16,247 bases of DNA from the NCBI GenBank assembly GCA_902470895.1, contig CABRID010000044.1:1-16247 (forward strand), read 5' to 3'. The stretch comes from an uncultured Collinsella sp. (GTDB taxonomy: Bacteria; Actinomycetota; Coriobacteriia; Coriobacteriales; Coriobacteriaceae). Shown piece after piece: positions 6,824 to 13,759 of the stretch (positions are counted from its first letter, which is position 1; every line of letters starts with the position of its first letter). Under the pieces are notes generated by a model. That model did no database searches and was not told where the DNA came from. It worked only from the letters and a program-made list of their open reading frames with translations. Made by a program: the position numbers and the translations under genes.

Positions 6824-6901
6824 AGACGACTCGGCCGTTCGGGTCAGGTGGGCTGAATGGAATTGAGTGAATGGGCGTGCCGTTGGCGCGCCCATTGTTT
6901 T
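6776..6901 (+). repeat. Tandem unit, copy 1 (possible structured RNA)
   Basis: The unit opens with GGAACTCATTTGGAGCAA, contains a 32-nt block at 6825-6856 (GACGACTCGGCCGTT onward to GGGCTGA) and ends in a terminator hairpin at 6871-6901. The block folds as GACTCG-GCCGTT-CGGGTC (6828-6845). The same order recurs in copy 2, offset by about 131 nt. No ORF is conserved. It may be a small RNA gene or an intergenic repeat; the sequence alone does not decide. Confidence 0.55.
6871..6901 (+). terminator. Intrinsic terminator ending tandem unit 1
   Basis: ATGGGCGTGCC (6871-6881) pairs with GGCGCGCCCAT (6885-6895), including one G-U pair, around a GTT loop. TGTTTT follows, giving a good plus-strand intrinsic terminator. 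Confidence 0.7.
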
Positions 6902-6905
6902 GAAG

Positions 6906-7031
6906 GGAACTCATTTTGAGCAAGCACCCGCCCTGCCGGGGCTCCTGGGTTCCGTGACGACTCGGCCGTTCGGGTCAGGCGGGCTGATAGGAAAGATGGT
7001 GACGGAGGCGCAAAATGCGCCTCCGCCTTTT
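6906..7031 (+). repeat. Tandem unit, copy 2 (possible structured RNA)
   Basis: The opening GGAACTCATTTTGAGCAAGCACC parallels copy 1 with a few changes. The block at 6956-6987 matches 6825-6856 at 31 of 32 bases. The middle, corresponding to the 32-bp arm, has diverged. The unit ends in a different-sequence hairpin at the equivalent position (7003-7025), so structure is kept while stem sequence is not. It lies about 125 bases before the AAA ATPase gene. Confidence 0.55.
7003..7031 (+). terminator. Intrinsic terminator ending tandem unit 2
   Basis: CGGAGGCGC (7003-7011) and GCGCCTCCG (7017-7025) form a perfect 9-bp stem with loop AAAAT, followed by CCTTTT. It is a clear plus-strand intrinsic terminator that isolates the next gene from upstream transcription. 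Confidence 0.75.
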
Positions 7032-7074
7032 GAATGTGATGAAAGTGTGGCGAAATGAGCTTAAAACTTCCGTA

Positions 7075-7097
7075 AATGTGATAAACATCACGTTTTC
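7075..7097 (+). promoter_or_regulatory. Putative operator 1, CRP/FNR-like palindrome
   Basis: TGTGATAAACATCACG closely fits the TGTGA-N6-TCACA pattern of CRP-type sites. The 23-nt sequence is repeated with three changes at 7108-7130. It overlaps the candidate -35 (TAAACA, 7082-7087), suggesting control of the downstream ATPase gene. The regulator is unknown and the site family is inferred from the pattern alone. Confidence 0.5.
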
Positions 7098-7110
7098 CAT
7101 GGGGTAAAAT
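7082..7110 (+). promoter_or_regulatory. Candidate promoter of the AAA/DUF4143 gene
   Basis: TAAACA (7082-7087) and TAAAAT (7105-7110) are separated by 17 bp. The -10 matches consensus at five of six positions and the -35 at four. It lies between operators 1 and 2, so bound protein would be expected to block it. Confidence 0.4.
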
Positions 7111-7130
7111 GTGGCAAATATCACGTTTTC
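7108..7130 (+). promoter_or_regulatory. Putative operator 2, repeat of operator 1
   Basis: AATGTGGCAAATATCACGTTTTC differs from operator 1 at three of 23 bases. Centre-to-centre spacing is 33 bp, about three helical turns. Both copies are enclosed by a perfect 9-bp inverted repeat, AAACTTCCG (7064-7072) and CGGAAGTTT (7130-7138). Confidence 0.5.
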
Positions 7131-7157
7131 GGAAGTTTCTTTGCGGGAGGTTCGGTC

Positions 7158-8522
7158 ATGCAGCGAGATATCATTGCCAAGCTTAACGCTTGGAAAGCGT
7201 CAGAATATCGTAAGCCGCTTATCCTTAAGGGGGCGCGCCAGGTTGGAAAGACGTGGGCGCTTAAGGAGTTCGGCCGAACCTCGTACCTCAATTTTGTGTA
7301 TCTGACGCTCGAGGAGCCGTCACCTGGGGTACAGAGCGAGTACGCTCAGTTTTTCGAAGGTACGCGCGATCCTCGACGGATCATCTCAAATCTTTCCCTG
7401 GCACTTGGACAGCCTATCGAGCCCGGCGAAACGCTGCTTATTATTGATGAGATCCAGGATTGTCCTTCTGCAGTCGGCGCCCTTAAATACTTCTGTGACG
7501 AGGCCCCCGAGTATCACGTCGCATGCGCAGGGTCTTTGTTGGGCGTTCGCTTGTCCCGTGAGACCAGCGCTTTTCCGGTGGGAAAGGTCGAGTTCATGGA
7601 GATGCGCCCCATGAGCTTTTCCGAGTTTCTGAAAGCCGAGGGCGCTGCAAACTACGACGAATACCTTGGCGGCCTGGATCAGATCGAGACAGTGCCCGAT
7701 TTCTTCCATGTCCGTCTCGTCGAGCATCTTCGTCGTTATTTTGCATGCGGCGGCATGCCAGAGGCTCTTGGCCGGTGGGTGGAGACGGGCGATATCGTTC
7801 AGGTCGATAAGGTGTTGTCTGATCTCTTGGATTCCTACGAGCGCGATTTTGCCAAGCATGGTGGCCGTGCGCAGTTCGCCAAGCTTTCGCAAATATGGAA
7901 CTCGATTCCAGCTCAGTTGGCGCGCGAGAACAAAAAGTTCGTTTGGGGTGCGGTGCGCGAGGGGGCTCGTGCTCGAGAATACGAGGATGCTCTGGAATGG
8001 CTTGCCGATGCTGGGCTCATCACGGCGGTTCGCCTTAATGCTGCCGGTGGTGTGCCGCTCTCTGCGTACGATGACCTCAAGGCATTTAAAGTCTACTGTC
8101 TTGATGTCGGCTTGCTGCGCCGCATGGCAAGGCTGGATGCGTCCGCTTTTGCCATCTCGGATGCGCTATTTTCGGAGTTCAAAGGTTCGTTCGCCGAGAA
8201 CTATGTGCTTCAGGCATTACTTTCACAGTTAGATGCTGCTCCGCGTTATTGGACAAACGAGAAGCCGAAGCACGAAGTCGATTTTTTGATTCAGGTCGGA
8301 AACGAAATCGTTCCCGTCGAGGTCAAATCGGGAGAGGTCGTTCATTCCAAGAGCCTTAAGTACTATGCCGACAAGCATGCGGAGACGACTCCATTGAGGG
8401 TCCGCTACTCACTTAAGAACCTAAAGCTCGACGACGGGGTGCTCAACATTCCGTTGTATTTGGCTGATCGATCTGTCCCTCTTATCAAAAAGGCGCTTGA
8501 TTGTGCGCATCTTGACGTTTAG
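7158..8522 (+). CDS. AAA_14 / DUF4143 family ATPase
   Basis: A 454-aa P-loop ATPase of the AAA_14-DUF4143 architecture. Walker A is GARQVGKT (25-32), Walker B is LLIIDE (93-98), and a sensor-like ACAGS follows at 122-126. The middle is the helical DUF4143 region with wHTH-like character (FAKLSQIWNSIPAQLARENKKFVW). The C-terminal part has a PD-(D/E)xK-like core: E373-V-D375, then E388-V-K390 (KHEVDFLIQVGNEIVPVEVKSG). Such proteins are frequent and mobile in gut bacteria and archaea; their biochemical role is not settled, and defence or selfish-element roles have been suggested. GGGAGG at 7145-7150 sets the start with a 7-nt spacer. It is monocistronic, with its own operator-containing promoter and strong terminators upstream. 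Wobble use is less G/C-biased than in gatCAB. Confidence 0.88.
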   Translation: MQRDIIAKLNAWKASEYRKPLILKGARQVGKTWALKEFGRTSYLNFVYLTLEEPSPGVQSEYAQFFEGTRDPRRIISNLSLALGQPIEPGETLLIIDEIQDCPSAVGALKYFCDEAPEYHVACAGSLLGVRLSRETSAFPVGKVEFMEMRPMSFSEFLKAEGAANYDEYLGGLDQIETVPDFFHVRLVEHLRRYFACGGMPEALGRWVETGDIVQVDKVLSDLLDSYERDFAKHGGRAQFAKLSQIWNSIPAQLARENKKFVWGAVREGARAREYEDALEWLADAGLITAVRLNAAGGVPLSAYDDLKAFKVYCLDVGLLRRMARLDASAFAISDALFSEFKGSFAENYVLQALLSQLDAAPRYWTNEKPKHEVDFLIQVGNEIVPVEVKSGEVVHSKSLKYYADKHAETTPLRVRYSLKNLKLDDGVLNIPLYLADRSVPLIKKALDCAHLDV

Positions 8523-8586
8523 ATCCCGGGTGAGCTGACGGGCGGCGGCTAATTAATCGCTCCGTTACGGCCAGGGAGCTTGGGCC

Positions 8587-9591
8587 TTAGCGATGCTTGC
8601 TTCGCCAAGCCGTGGGTGTCATGCCGGTGTATTGCTTGAAGGCTTGGGCGAAGGCCGCCTGTTGGGGATAGCCGAGTCGCTCGGCTACTTGAGCTATCGA
8701 AAGGGGGCTGTCGGCCAAAAGGTCCTGCGCGCGTTCCATACGATGCCTCCGCATATAGGAGCCCAGTGATTCGCCCGTCTGGACTTTAAAGGTGGCGCAG
8801 AGTTTAGAGCGGCTTGTGTAGAGCCGCTCGGCGACCTCGTCCACGCCGATGCGACGCCCCTCGTCAAGGGCGCGCTCGACAGCCAGGATCGCTTCTTCGA
8901 CAATGTCCAGAGCGGCCTGTGTCCCTTCGGCCTGACGTGCCTGCTTGTGGGCTGTTCGCGCGTACGCCAGCTCGGCAACCATGGTCTCTACGGTACCCTT
9001 CATGTAAAGATGCCCGCCCGTGACACGAGCGCGCGTCTCATCGAGACGGCAGAGTGTCCGATCGATCGCCGATAGCGCTTCTTCGCCCCACGACTCGGCA
9101 AAGGCGTCAAAAAGCCCAGCGAATTCGCCGGGGTAGCGGCGTTCGAAATCGTCGAAGTATCTCGGTAGGAATAACACCGAGCGCGAGTGATAGAGCTGTC
9201 CGGCGTATAACGGGCTGAGCTCGTTTCCGCAGGTATCCTGGATAAAACTACAAATTGCATTGCTCGGCCACGACCCGCGCAACGGCTTGAGGTTTGCGGG
9301 TGTTATGCCTATCTCGGGCATGCAGGTGAGCGTGGCGCTGCTGATTTGGCTCACGCAGGCGTATGGCTCGGGTGTGTATTCGGCCAGGTACATATCGTGC
9401 GTCGGGGTGATGAAATGCTCCATGACGATGCAGGCAGGGGAGAGAGGCATGATCCATGCGCGGCCGTGCGCCCGGTCGTTTGCCACCTCGCCGGTAAAGA
9501 CGGCGCCCTTGCCGGTAAGCTCCAGGCCAAACTGCTCAAACTGCGGTGCGTAGAGCTCGGTTATGTCGGTCGCTGCCCGCCGTATTTGCAA
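8587..9591 (-). CDS. AraC-family transcriptional regulator
   Basis: A 334-aa regulator with a long unassigned N-terminal sensing region (about 1-225) and a C-terminal AraC/XylS DNA-binding domain. The first HTH is around VDEVAERLYTSRSKLCATFK, the second around IAQVAERLGYPQQAAFAQAF, and it ends with the typical F-K-Q-Y-TGMTPTAWR. It is divergently transcribed from the ABC transporter pair, so those genes are the probable targets; YbtA-YbtPQ is a known precedent for such an arrangement in siderophore uptake. The start is TTG (CAA on the plus strand at 9589-9591), preceded on the minus strand by AAAGGAAAGGGA with a 5-nt gap; no ATG or GTG lies upstream in frame before a stop. A pair of direct repeats overlaps this start region, suggesting autoregulation. 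Confidence 0.9.
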   Translation of the reverse strand: MQIRRAATDITELYAPQFEQFGLELTGKGAVFTGEVANDRAHGRAWIMPLSPACIVMEHFITPTHDMYLAEYTPEPYACVSQISSATLTCMPEIGITPANLKPLRGSWPSNAICSFIQDTCGNELSPLYAGQLYHSRSVLFLPRYFDDFERRYPGEFAGLFDAFAESWGEEALSAIDRTLCRLDETRARVTGGHLYMKGTVETMVAELAYARTAHKQARQAEGTQAALDIVEEAILAVERALDEGRRIGVDEVAERLYTSRSKLCATFKVQTGESLGSYMRRHRMERAQDLLADSPLSIAQVAERLGYPQQAAFAQAFKQYTGMTPTAWRSKHR

Positions 9592-9620
9592 AAGCGTCCC
9601 TTTCCTTTGCAGAAACGTCC
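9585..9620. promoter_or_regulatory. Putative AraC-type operator (two direct half-sites)
   Basis: TTTGCAAAAGCGTCC (9585-9599) and TTTGCAGAAACGTCC (9606-9620) match at 13 of 15 positions and are 21 bp apart, two helical turns. This spacing is classical for paired half-sites bound by AraC-family dimers. The repeats overlap the start and leader of the AraC-like gene, between it and the divergent ABC operon. Confidence 0.55.
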
Positions 9621-9705
9621 ATGCCTTGCTTGATTGTGAGCCATGGCTAACACGTCAATGATAAGTTCATTACGGTTAACTCTCAAGCCGTTAGAAAGGA
9701 ATCTC

Positions 9706-10443
9706 ATGGCAAAGGGATCAAAAAAGGAAGGTGGCGGTATCGGCGAGCTGCTTGCATATGCCGGTGACCGCAAATTCCTAACGTATTTGGGCATGGCGCT
9801 CTCGGCGCTCTCGCAGCTGCTGAGCTTTGGCCCGTACGTGTGCATTTGGCTTGTCGCGCGCGATTTGATCGCCGTGGCACCTAACTGGAGCGAAGCCACC
9901 GATATCGCGATGTATGGCTGGTGGGCCGTGGGTTTTGCCCTGGCAAGCATCGTAGCTTATTTCGTGGGACTCATGTGCACGCACCTGTCTGCGTTTCGCT
10001 GCGCGTCCAATATCCGCAAGACTACGAGCGAGCACCTGCTTAAGCTGCCGCTTGGCTACTTTGACACGCACGCCACCGGTGAGCTGCGTCGTGTTGTAGA
10101 CGGATGCGCCGCCTCCACCGAGACTTTGCTCGCACACATGCTGCCCGATATCGCAGGCGCCGCTGCCATGGTCGTGGGCTTGCTCGTGCTGCTTTTCGCC
10201 CTCGATTGGCGCTTGGGCGCGGCATGCCTCATCTCGGTAGCCATCTCGTTTGGCGCTATGGCCACCATGATGGGCGGCAAAGGCGCTGAGTTCATGAAGG
10301 CCTACATGGATGAACTAGTCAAAATGAACAAGACGGGCACCGAATACGTACGCGGCATCCCCGTGGTCAAGGTGTTTCAGCAGACGGTCTACTCCTTTAA
10401 GGCCTTCCACGATGCGATCGCCGAATACGCCGACATGGCATAA
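9706..10443 (+). CDS. 5' fragment of ABC transporter subunit 1 (membrane part only)
   Basis: As read, this frame gives 245 residues carrying the first transmembrane helices and ending DAIAEYADMA before the premature TAA. It has no ATPase domain and could not form a working half-transporter. The start is ATG 9706, because it has a ribosome-binding site 5 nt away; the frame extends upstream to ATG 9643 without one. Confidence 0.6.
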   Translation: MAKGSKKEGGGIGELLAYAGDRKFLTYLGMALSALSQLLSFGPYVCIWLVARDLIAVAPNWSEATDIAMYGWWAVGFALASIVAYFVGLMCTHLSAFRCASNIRKTTSEHLLKLPLGYFDTHATGELRRVVDGCAASTETLLAHMLPDIAGAAAMVVGLLVLLFALDWRLGAACLISVAISFGAMATMMGGKGAEFMKAYMDELVKMNKTGTEYVRGIPVVKVFQQTVYSFKAFHDAIAEYADMA

Positions 10444-10506
10444 AACTATGCGGGCACGTTCTGTCGAGGTCCGCAGGTACTCAACCTTACCGCGCTCAAT
10501 GGTCTT

Positions 10507-11532
10507 GTGGCATTCCTGTTACCCGTGGCGTTGCTGTTGGCGCCGGGCGAGACGGACTTCGCGCATTTTATGGCCAACTTCACGTTTTACGCGATATTTT
10601 CGGCCGTGGTGCCGACGGCCATGACCAAGCTCATGTTTGTGGGCGAGGCCTCTCAGATGAGTGCCGATTCGCTGGCTCGTATTCGAAGCGTCATGGATTC
10701 CAAGCGGCTCTCCGTGCCCGCCCAACCCAAGCACCCTGCCGGCGGCGACGTGCGATTTGAGGACGTGAACTTTACGTACGAGGGTGCCGAAGCACCTGCC
10801 GTTAGCCATGTAAGTTTTAGCGTTCCAGCTGGTAGCACCCTCGCTCTGGTGGGTCCTTCGGGTGGCGGCAAGTCAACCTGCGCAAGCCTGATTCCTCGTT
10901 TTTGGGATGTCTCTTCGGGCCGCGTACTCGTGGGCGGTGTGGACGTTCGCGATATGGATCCGCACGAGCTTATGGACCAGGTTGCCTTCGTGTTCCAGAC
11001 CAACCAGCTGTTCCGGCAAACACTTGCCGATAACGTGCGCGCCTCCAAGCCTACGGCCACTGACGACGAAGTGCGTGCGGCCCTCTCCGCAGCTCAGTGC
11101 GACGACATTGTGGCCAAGCTCCCACAGGGTATCAATACCATGCTCGGCGCCGGCGGAGCATATCTTTCGGGCGGCGAGGTCCAGCGCGTGGCACTCGCCC
11201 GCGCGATCCTTAAAGACGCGCCTATCGTGGTGCTCGATGAGGCCACGGCGTTTGCCGATCCCGAGAACGAGGCGCTCATCCAGCGCGCCTTTAGCAAGCT
11301 GGCGGCGGGTCGCACGGTCATTATGATTGCGCACCGACTCTCGACTGTAGTGGGCGCAGACCAAATCGTGGTGCTCAACCGGGGCAGCGTGCAGGGGTCG
11401 GGCACCCATGCCGAGCTGCTGTCCCAAAATGGTCTGTATGCCAAGATGTGGGCCGAATACGAACAGGCTGCGAGCTGGAAAATCACTGCAGCGACCGCGG
11501 ATGCCGCCGTCACGAAGGGAGGCGAGGCCTAA
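10507..11532 (+). CDS. 3' fragment of ABC transporter subunit 1 (last helices plus ATPase domain)
   Basis: The same frame reopens after the stop. The first plausible initiator is GTG 10507, with no Shine-Dalgarno sequence before it, so independent translation is doubtful. It contains the last transmembrane segments and the complete nucleotide-binding domain. It should be read together with the upstream fragment as one broken gene. Confidence 0.55.
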   Translation: MAFLLPVALLLAPGETDFAHFMANFTFYAIFSAVVPTAMTKLMFVGEASQMSADSLARIRSVMDSKRLSVPAQPKHPAGGDVRFEDVNFTYEGAEAPAVSHVSFSVPAGSTLALVGPSGGGKSTCASLIPRFWDVSSGRVLVGGVDVRDMDPHELMDQVAFVFQTNQLFRQTLADNVRASKPTATDDEVRAALSAAQCDDIVAKLPQGINTMLGAGGAYLSGGEVQRVALARAILKDAPIVVLDEATAFADPENEALIQRAFSKLAAGRTVIMIAHRLSTVVGADQIVVLNRGSVQGSGTHAELLSQNGLYAKMWAEYEQAASWKITAATADAAVTKGGEA

Positions 11533-13290
11533 ATGTTCGCCTCATTCCAAAAGAAGTATTTCCTATCCGATAAAGGCGTCGCCGGCGTAAAACGCGGCAT
11601 TTTCTGGACCACGCTCACCAATCTCATTACCATGGCCGGCATGGGCTTTTTATTTCTGGTTATGGCCGGCTTTGTCGAGCATCACGCCAGCGGGGCTGAC
11701 CTGCCGGATGCCCTGCCGATCGTGGGCGGCCTCCTGGTCTTTTTCGTGTTGCTCTTTGCCTCTAACTGGCAGCAGTATTACTACACCTACTGCATCTTTT
11801 ACGAGGAGTGCGGCAAGCAGCGTATGGAGATCGCCGAGCGCTTGCGCAAACTGCCGCTGTCGTTTTTCGGTCGTCGTGATCTGGCCGATTTAACCGAGAC
11901 CATCATGGGCGACGTCCAGGCCATGGAGCACGCCTACAGCCACGTGCTGGGAGAGCTTTGGGGTGCCATCATCGCAAGCGCCATTGTGTTCGTGGCGTCG
12001 CTGTTCTTTTGCTGGCAGCTGGCGATTGCGGCGTTTTGGAGCGTTCCCGTGGCCTTTGCCGTGCTGTATCTAACACGCGGCCCCATGACTCCGGTGTTCG
12101 ATCGCGTGCGCGCCGAGAAGGTCAAGGTTACCGAGGCTATTCAAGAGACGCTCGACTGCGTTCGCGAGATCCGCGCCACCAACCAGGAGGCCCATTATCT
12201 TGAGGGTCTCAACGGCGTGATCGATGCCGAGGAGCGTGAGACCACCAAGGGCGAGCTCGCTAACGGGCTTTTGGTCAACTCCGCCTTTGCCATCCTGCGC
12301 CTGGGGATTGCCACCACGTTGGTCACGGGCGCCGCGATGGTCGCCTCCGGGCAGGTCGACTTTTTGGTGATGTTTGCCTTCCTGCTTATGGTGAGCCGTA
12401 TCTATGCACCTTTTGACCAGGCGTTAATGCTAATGTCCGAGCTGTTTGCCGCCGAGTCCTCTGCCAAGCGCATGCGTTCCATCATGGAAGAGCCTGTGGC
12501 GCGGGGCAGCGAGAAATTTGAGCCCGTGGGCCACGATGTGGTGTTCGATCACGTGGCATTTGGCTATGGTGCGGGCGAGGATGGCCGTGCCGGCGAGAAA
12601 GTTCTTACCGATGTGAGCTTTACCGCCAAGGAAGGCGAGGTCACGGCACTGGTCGGTCCTTCGGGTTCCGGTAAGTCTACGGTGAGCCGCCTGGCCGCGC
12701 GCTTTTGGGATGCCACCGCGGGCAAGGTTACCGTGGGTGGCGTGGATGTTGCGAGCGTTGATCCCGAGGTGCTGCTGCGTGATTATGCCATTGTGTTCCA
12801 AGACGTGCTGCTCTTTGACGATACGGTGATGGGAAACATCCGCCTCGGGCGTCGTGATGCCACCGATGAGGAAGTGCTTGCGGCTGCGCGTGCCGCCAAC
12901 TGCGACGAGTTCGTGAACCGCATGCCGCAGGGCTACGACACCATGATCGGAGAGAACGGCTCCAAGCTGTCCGGCGGTGAGCGTCAACGCATCTCTATCG
13001 CCCGTGCGCTGCTCAAAGACGCGCCCATCGTCCTTTTGGACGAGGCCACGGCGAGCTTGGATGTGGAGAACGAGACCGTGGTACAGCAGGCACTCTCCCG
13101 TCTGCTTACAGGTAAGACGGTTATCGTTATTGCCCACCGTATGCGTACGGTGGAAAATGCCGACAAAATCGTTGTACTCAAGGATGGTGTGGTTGCCGAG
13201 CAGGGCACTCCGGCGCAGCTCAAGGCAGCAGGTGGAGAATTCGCCCGCATGGTTGCGCTGCAAAAGGAAGCGGCTGACTGGCAGCTGTAG
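11533..13290 (+). CDS. ABC exporter-type transporter subunit 2 (TMD-NBD)
   Basis: A 585-aa half-transporter, intact. Hydrophobic segments span about residues 25-300, with the ATPase domain after about 335. Motifs are Walker A GPSGSGKS (375-382), Q-loop Q423 (IVFQDVLLFD), signature LSGGERQR (479-486), Walker B IVLLDE (499-504) with D-loop SLD, and H-loop H535 (VIVIAHRMRT). The start ATG follows the stop of subunit 1 immediately (TAAATG), with AGGGAGG about ten bases upstream, so the two are coupled and probably form a heterodimer. Beside an AraC regulator this recalls YbtPQ-like siderophore importers built on an exporter fold; multidrug or peptide export is an alternative. Disruption of subunit 1 would leave this subunit without its partner. 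Confidence 0.92.
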   Translation: MFASFQKKYFLSDKGVAGVKRGIFWTTLTNLITMAGMGFLFLVMAGFVEHHASGADLPDALPIVGGLLVFFVLLFASNWQQYYYTYCIFYEECGKQRMEIAERLRKLPLSFFGRRDLADLTETIMGDVQAMEHAYSHVLGELWGAIIASAIVFVASLFFCWQLAIAAFWSVPVAFAVLYLTRGPMTPVFDRVRAEKVKVTEAIQETLDCVREIRATNQEAHYLEGLNGVIDAEERETTKGELANGLLVNSAFAILRLGIATTLVTGAAMVASGQVDFLVMFAFLLMVSRIYAPFDQALMLMSELFAAESSAKRMRSIMEEPVARGSEKFEPVGHDVVFDHVAFGYGAGEDGRAGEKVLTDVSFTAKEGEVTALVGPSGSGKSTVSRLAARFWDATAGKVTVGGVDVASVDPEVLLRDYAIVFQDVLLFDDTVMGNIRLGRRDATDEEVLAAARAANCDEFVNRMPQGYDTMIGENGSKLSGGERQRISIARALLKDAPIVLLDEATASLDVENETVVQQALSRLLTGKTVIVIAHRMRTVENADKIVVLKDGVVAEQGTPAQLKAAGGEFARMVALQKEAADWQL

Positions 13291-13301
13291 GACTGTGGCA
13301 A

Positions 13302-13347
13302 AGGGACTGTCCCTAATGTGACAAAGGGACAGTCCCTTCGTCACATT
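13302..13347. repeat. Paired REP-like palindromes (GGGACTGTCCC / GGGACAGTCCC)
   Basis: AGGGAC-T-GTCCCT (13302-13314) is followed by a longer hairpin: AATGTGAC (13315-13322) pairs with GTCACATT (13340-13347), and AAGGGAC (13324-13330) with GTCCCTT (13332-13338). The two palindromes in tandem look like a BIME-style unit. They lie just after the ABC operon stop and may also limit transcription, though no T-run follows. The GGGACAG core is shared with the element at 2860-2894. Confidence 0.7.
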
Positions 13348-13372
13348 ATGGTGATGGTGGAAATCGAAGGTG

Positions 13373-13538
13373 AATACTTTTCCGCGAAGTGAACGACCTT
13401 ATTTGGACCCCTGAAACATCGACACCTTTTGGGCTCTGTTTCCTGCGGTTTTGTCGAGTTTTTCCTGCGGTTTTGTTGCCAAAAAATGCGGATGCTTCAG
13501 GGGTCCGATTTTGCTCGTTCACTTCTCGGGAAAATATT
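13373..13538. repeat. 166-bp inverted-repeat element, MITE-like
   Basis: Two blocks pair perfectly across the element: GAAGTGAACGA (13386-13396) with TCGTTCACTTC (13515-13525), and GGACCCCTGAA (13405-13415) with TTCAGGGGTCC (13496-13506). The intervening 8-nt segments do not pair but are equal in length. Outward, AATACTTTTCCG (13373-13384) pairs imperfectly with CGGGAAAATATT (13527-13538). Inward, CATC (13417-13420) pairs with GATG. No coding capacity and no clear target-site duplication are visible. The 13389-13664 reading frame crossing it has no support. Confidence 0.65.
13439..13476. repeat. 16-bp direct repeats inside the inverted-repeat element
   Basis: TTTCCTGCGGTTTTGT occurs at 13439-13454 and at 13461-13476, identical and 22 nt apart, in the central loop of the element. 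Function unknown. Confidence 0.7.
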
Positions 13539-13660
13539 AGACCTCGATTTGTTGGGTCGGGGGAGAGCCTTTCTTGGATGCCGGAGATATACGTTGCGGC
13601 AAGCGGATTGTCGAAAGTCGGTCGGTTTGTGCTCCAAGATTTCCAAAAAGTTAACCTTTG

Positions 13661-13689
13661 TTGAACTTAATAGTTAGATAAACTAAACT
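13661..13689 (+). promoter_or_regulatory. Promoter of the metal ATPase operon with a DtxR-like operator
   Basis: TTGAAC (13661-13666) and TAAACT (13684-13689) are 17 bp apart. Overlapping the spacer and -10 is TTAGATAAACTAA (13674-13686), with TTAG/CTAA half-sites around five bases as in DtxR/MntR-type operators. This would allow metal-dependent repression or derepression. The promoter is moderate and the operator family tentative. Confidence 0.45.
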
Positions 13690-13707
13690 ATGTTCCAAAA
13701 GTGTGCT

Positions 13708-13759
13708 CGAGCAAACTTGTTTACTCGGGTGCTAAGGCACCGTGCCGCAGTTGTTGCGG
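13708..13759 (+). promoter_or_regulatory. Structured 5' leader with three hairpins
   Basis: Between the promoter and the start codon are CGAG.../...CTCG (13708-13727), GGTGC-TAAG-GCACC (13728-13741) and CCGCA-GTTGT-TGCGG (13745-13759), then the AAGGGAG ribosome-binding site. No known riboswitch consensus was recognised. Confidence 0.4.

Larger units (their letters stand above)
9706..11532 (+). pseudogene. ABC exporter-type transporter subunit 1 (TMD-NBD), interrupted by an in-frame TAA
   Basis: The frame from ATG 9706 (AAAGGA at 9695-9700) to TAA 11530-11532 would encode about 608 residues, normal for a fused permease-ATPase half-transporter. A TAA at 10441-10443 (codon 246) cuts it in the transmembrane domain, after YVRGIPVVKVFQQTVYSFKAF. 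The same frame continues with fitting sequence (NYAGTFCRGPQVLNLTALNG) and a full ATPase: Walker A GPSGGGKST, Q-loop FVFQTNQLF, signature LSGGEVQR, Walker B VVLDEATAFADPENE, H-loop MIAHRLST. One base change (for example AAA to TAA) explains it. The features resemble YbtPQ/IrtAB-type siderophore-linked transporters, which is a tentative inference. The partner gene starts directly after the final stop. Sequencing error, recent mutation and strain variation are all possible. Confidence 0.85.

Noticed and set aside
6867..7058. Small ORF across the tandem units after gatB
   Set aside because: It crosses two terminators, is not conserved between the two units, and lacks a ribosome-binding site.
8523..8586. 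Bidirectional terminator between the convergent AAA and AraC genes
   Set aside because: No stem of useful length followed by a T-run could be found in this 64-base gap.
10441..10506. Programmed readthrough or an intended split of the ABC gene
   Set aside because: TAA is the least readthrough-prone stop and no structure or ribosome-binding site precedes GTG 10507; a point nonsense change is simpler.
13389..13664. 91-aa ORF in the spacer after the ABC operon
   Set aside because: It runs through the inverted-repeat element, has no Shine-Dalgarno sequence and no recognisable protein pattern.
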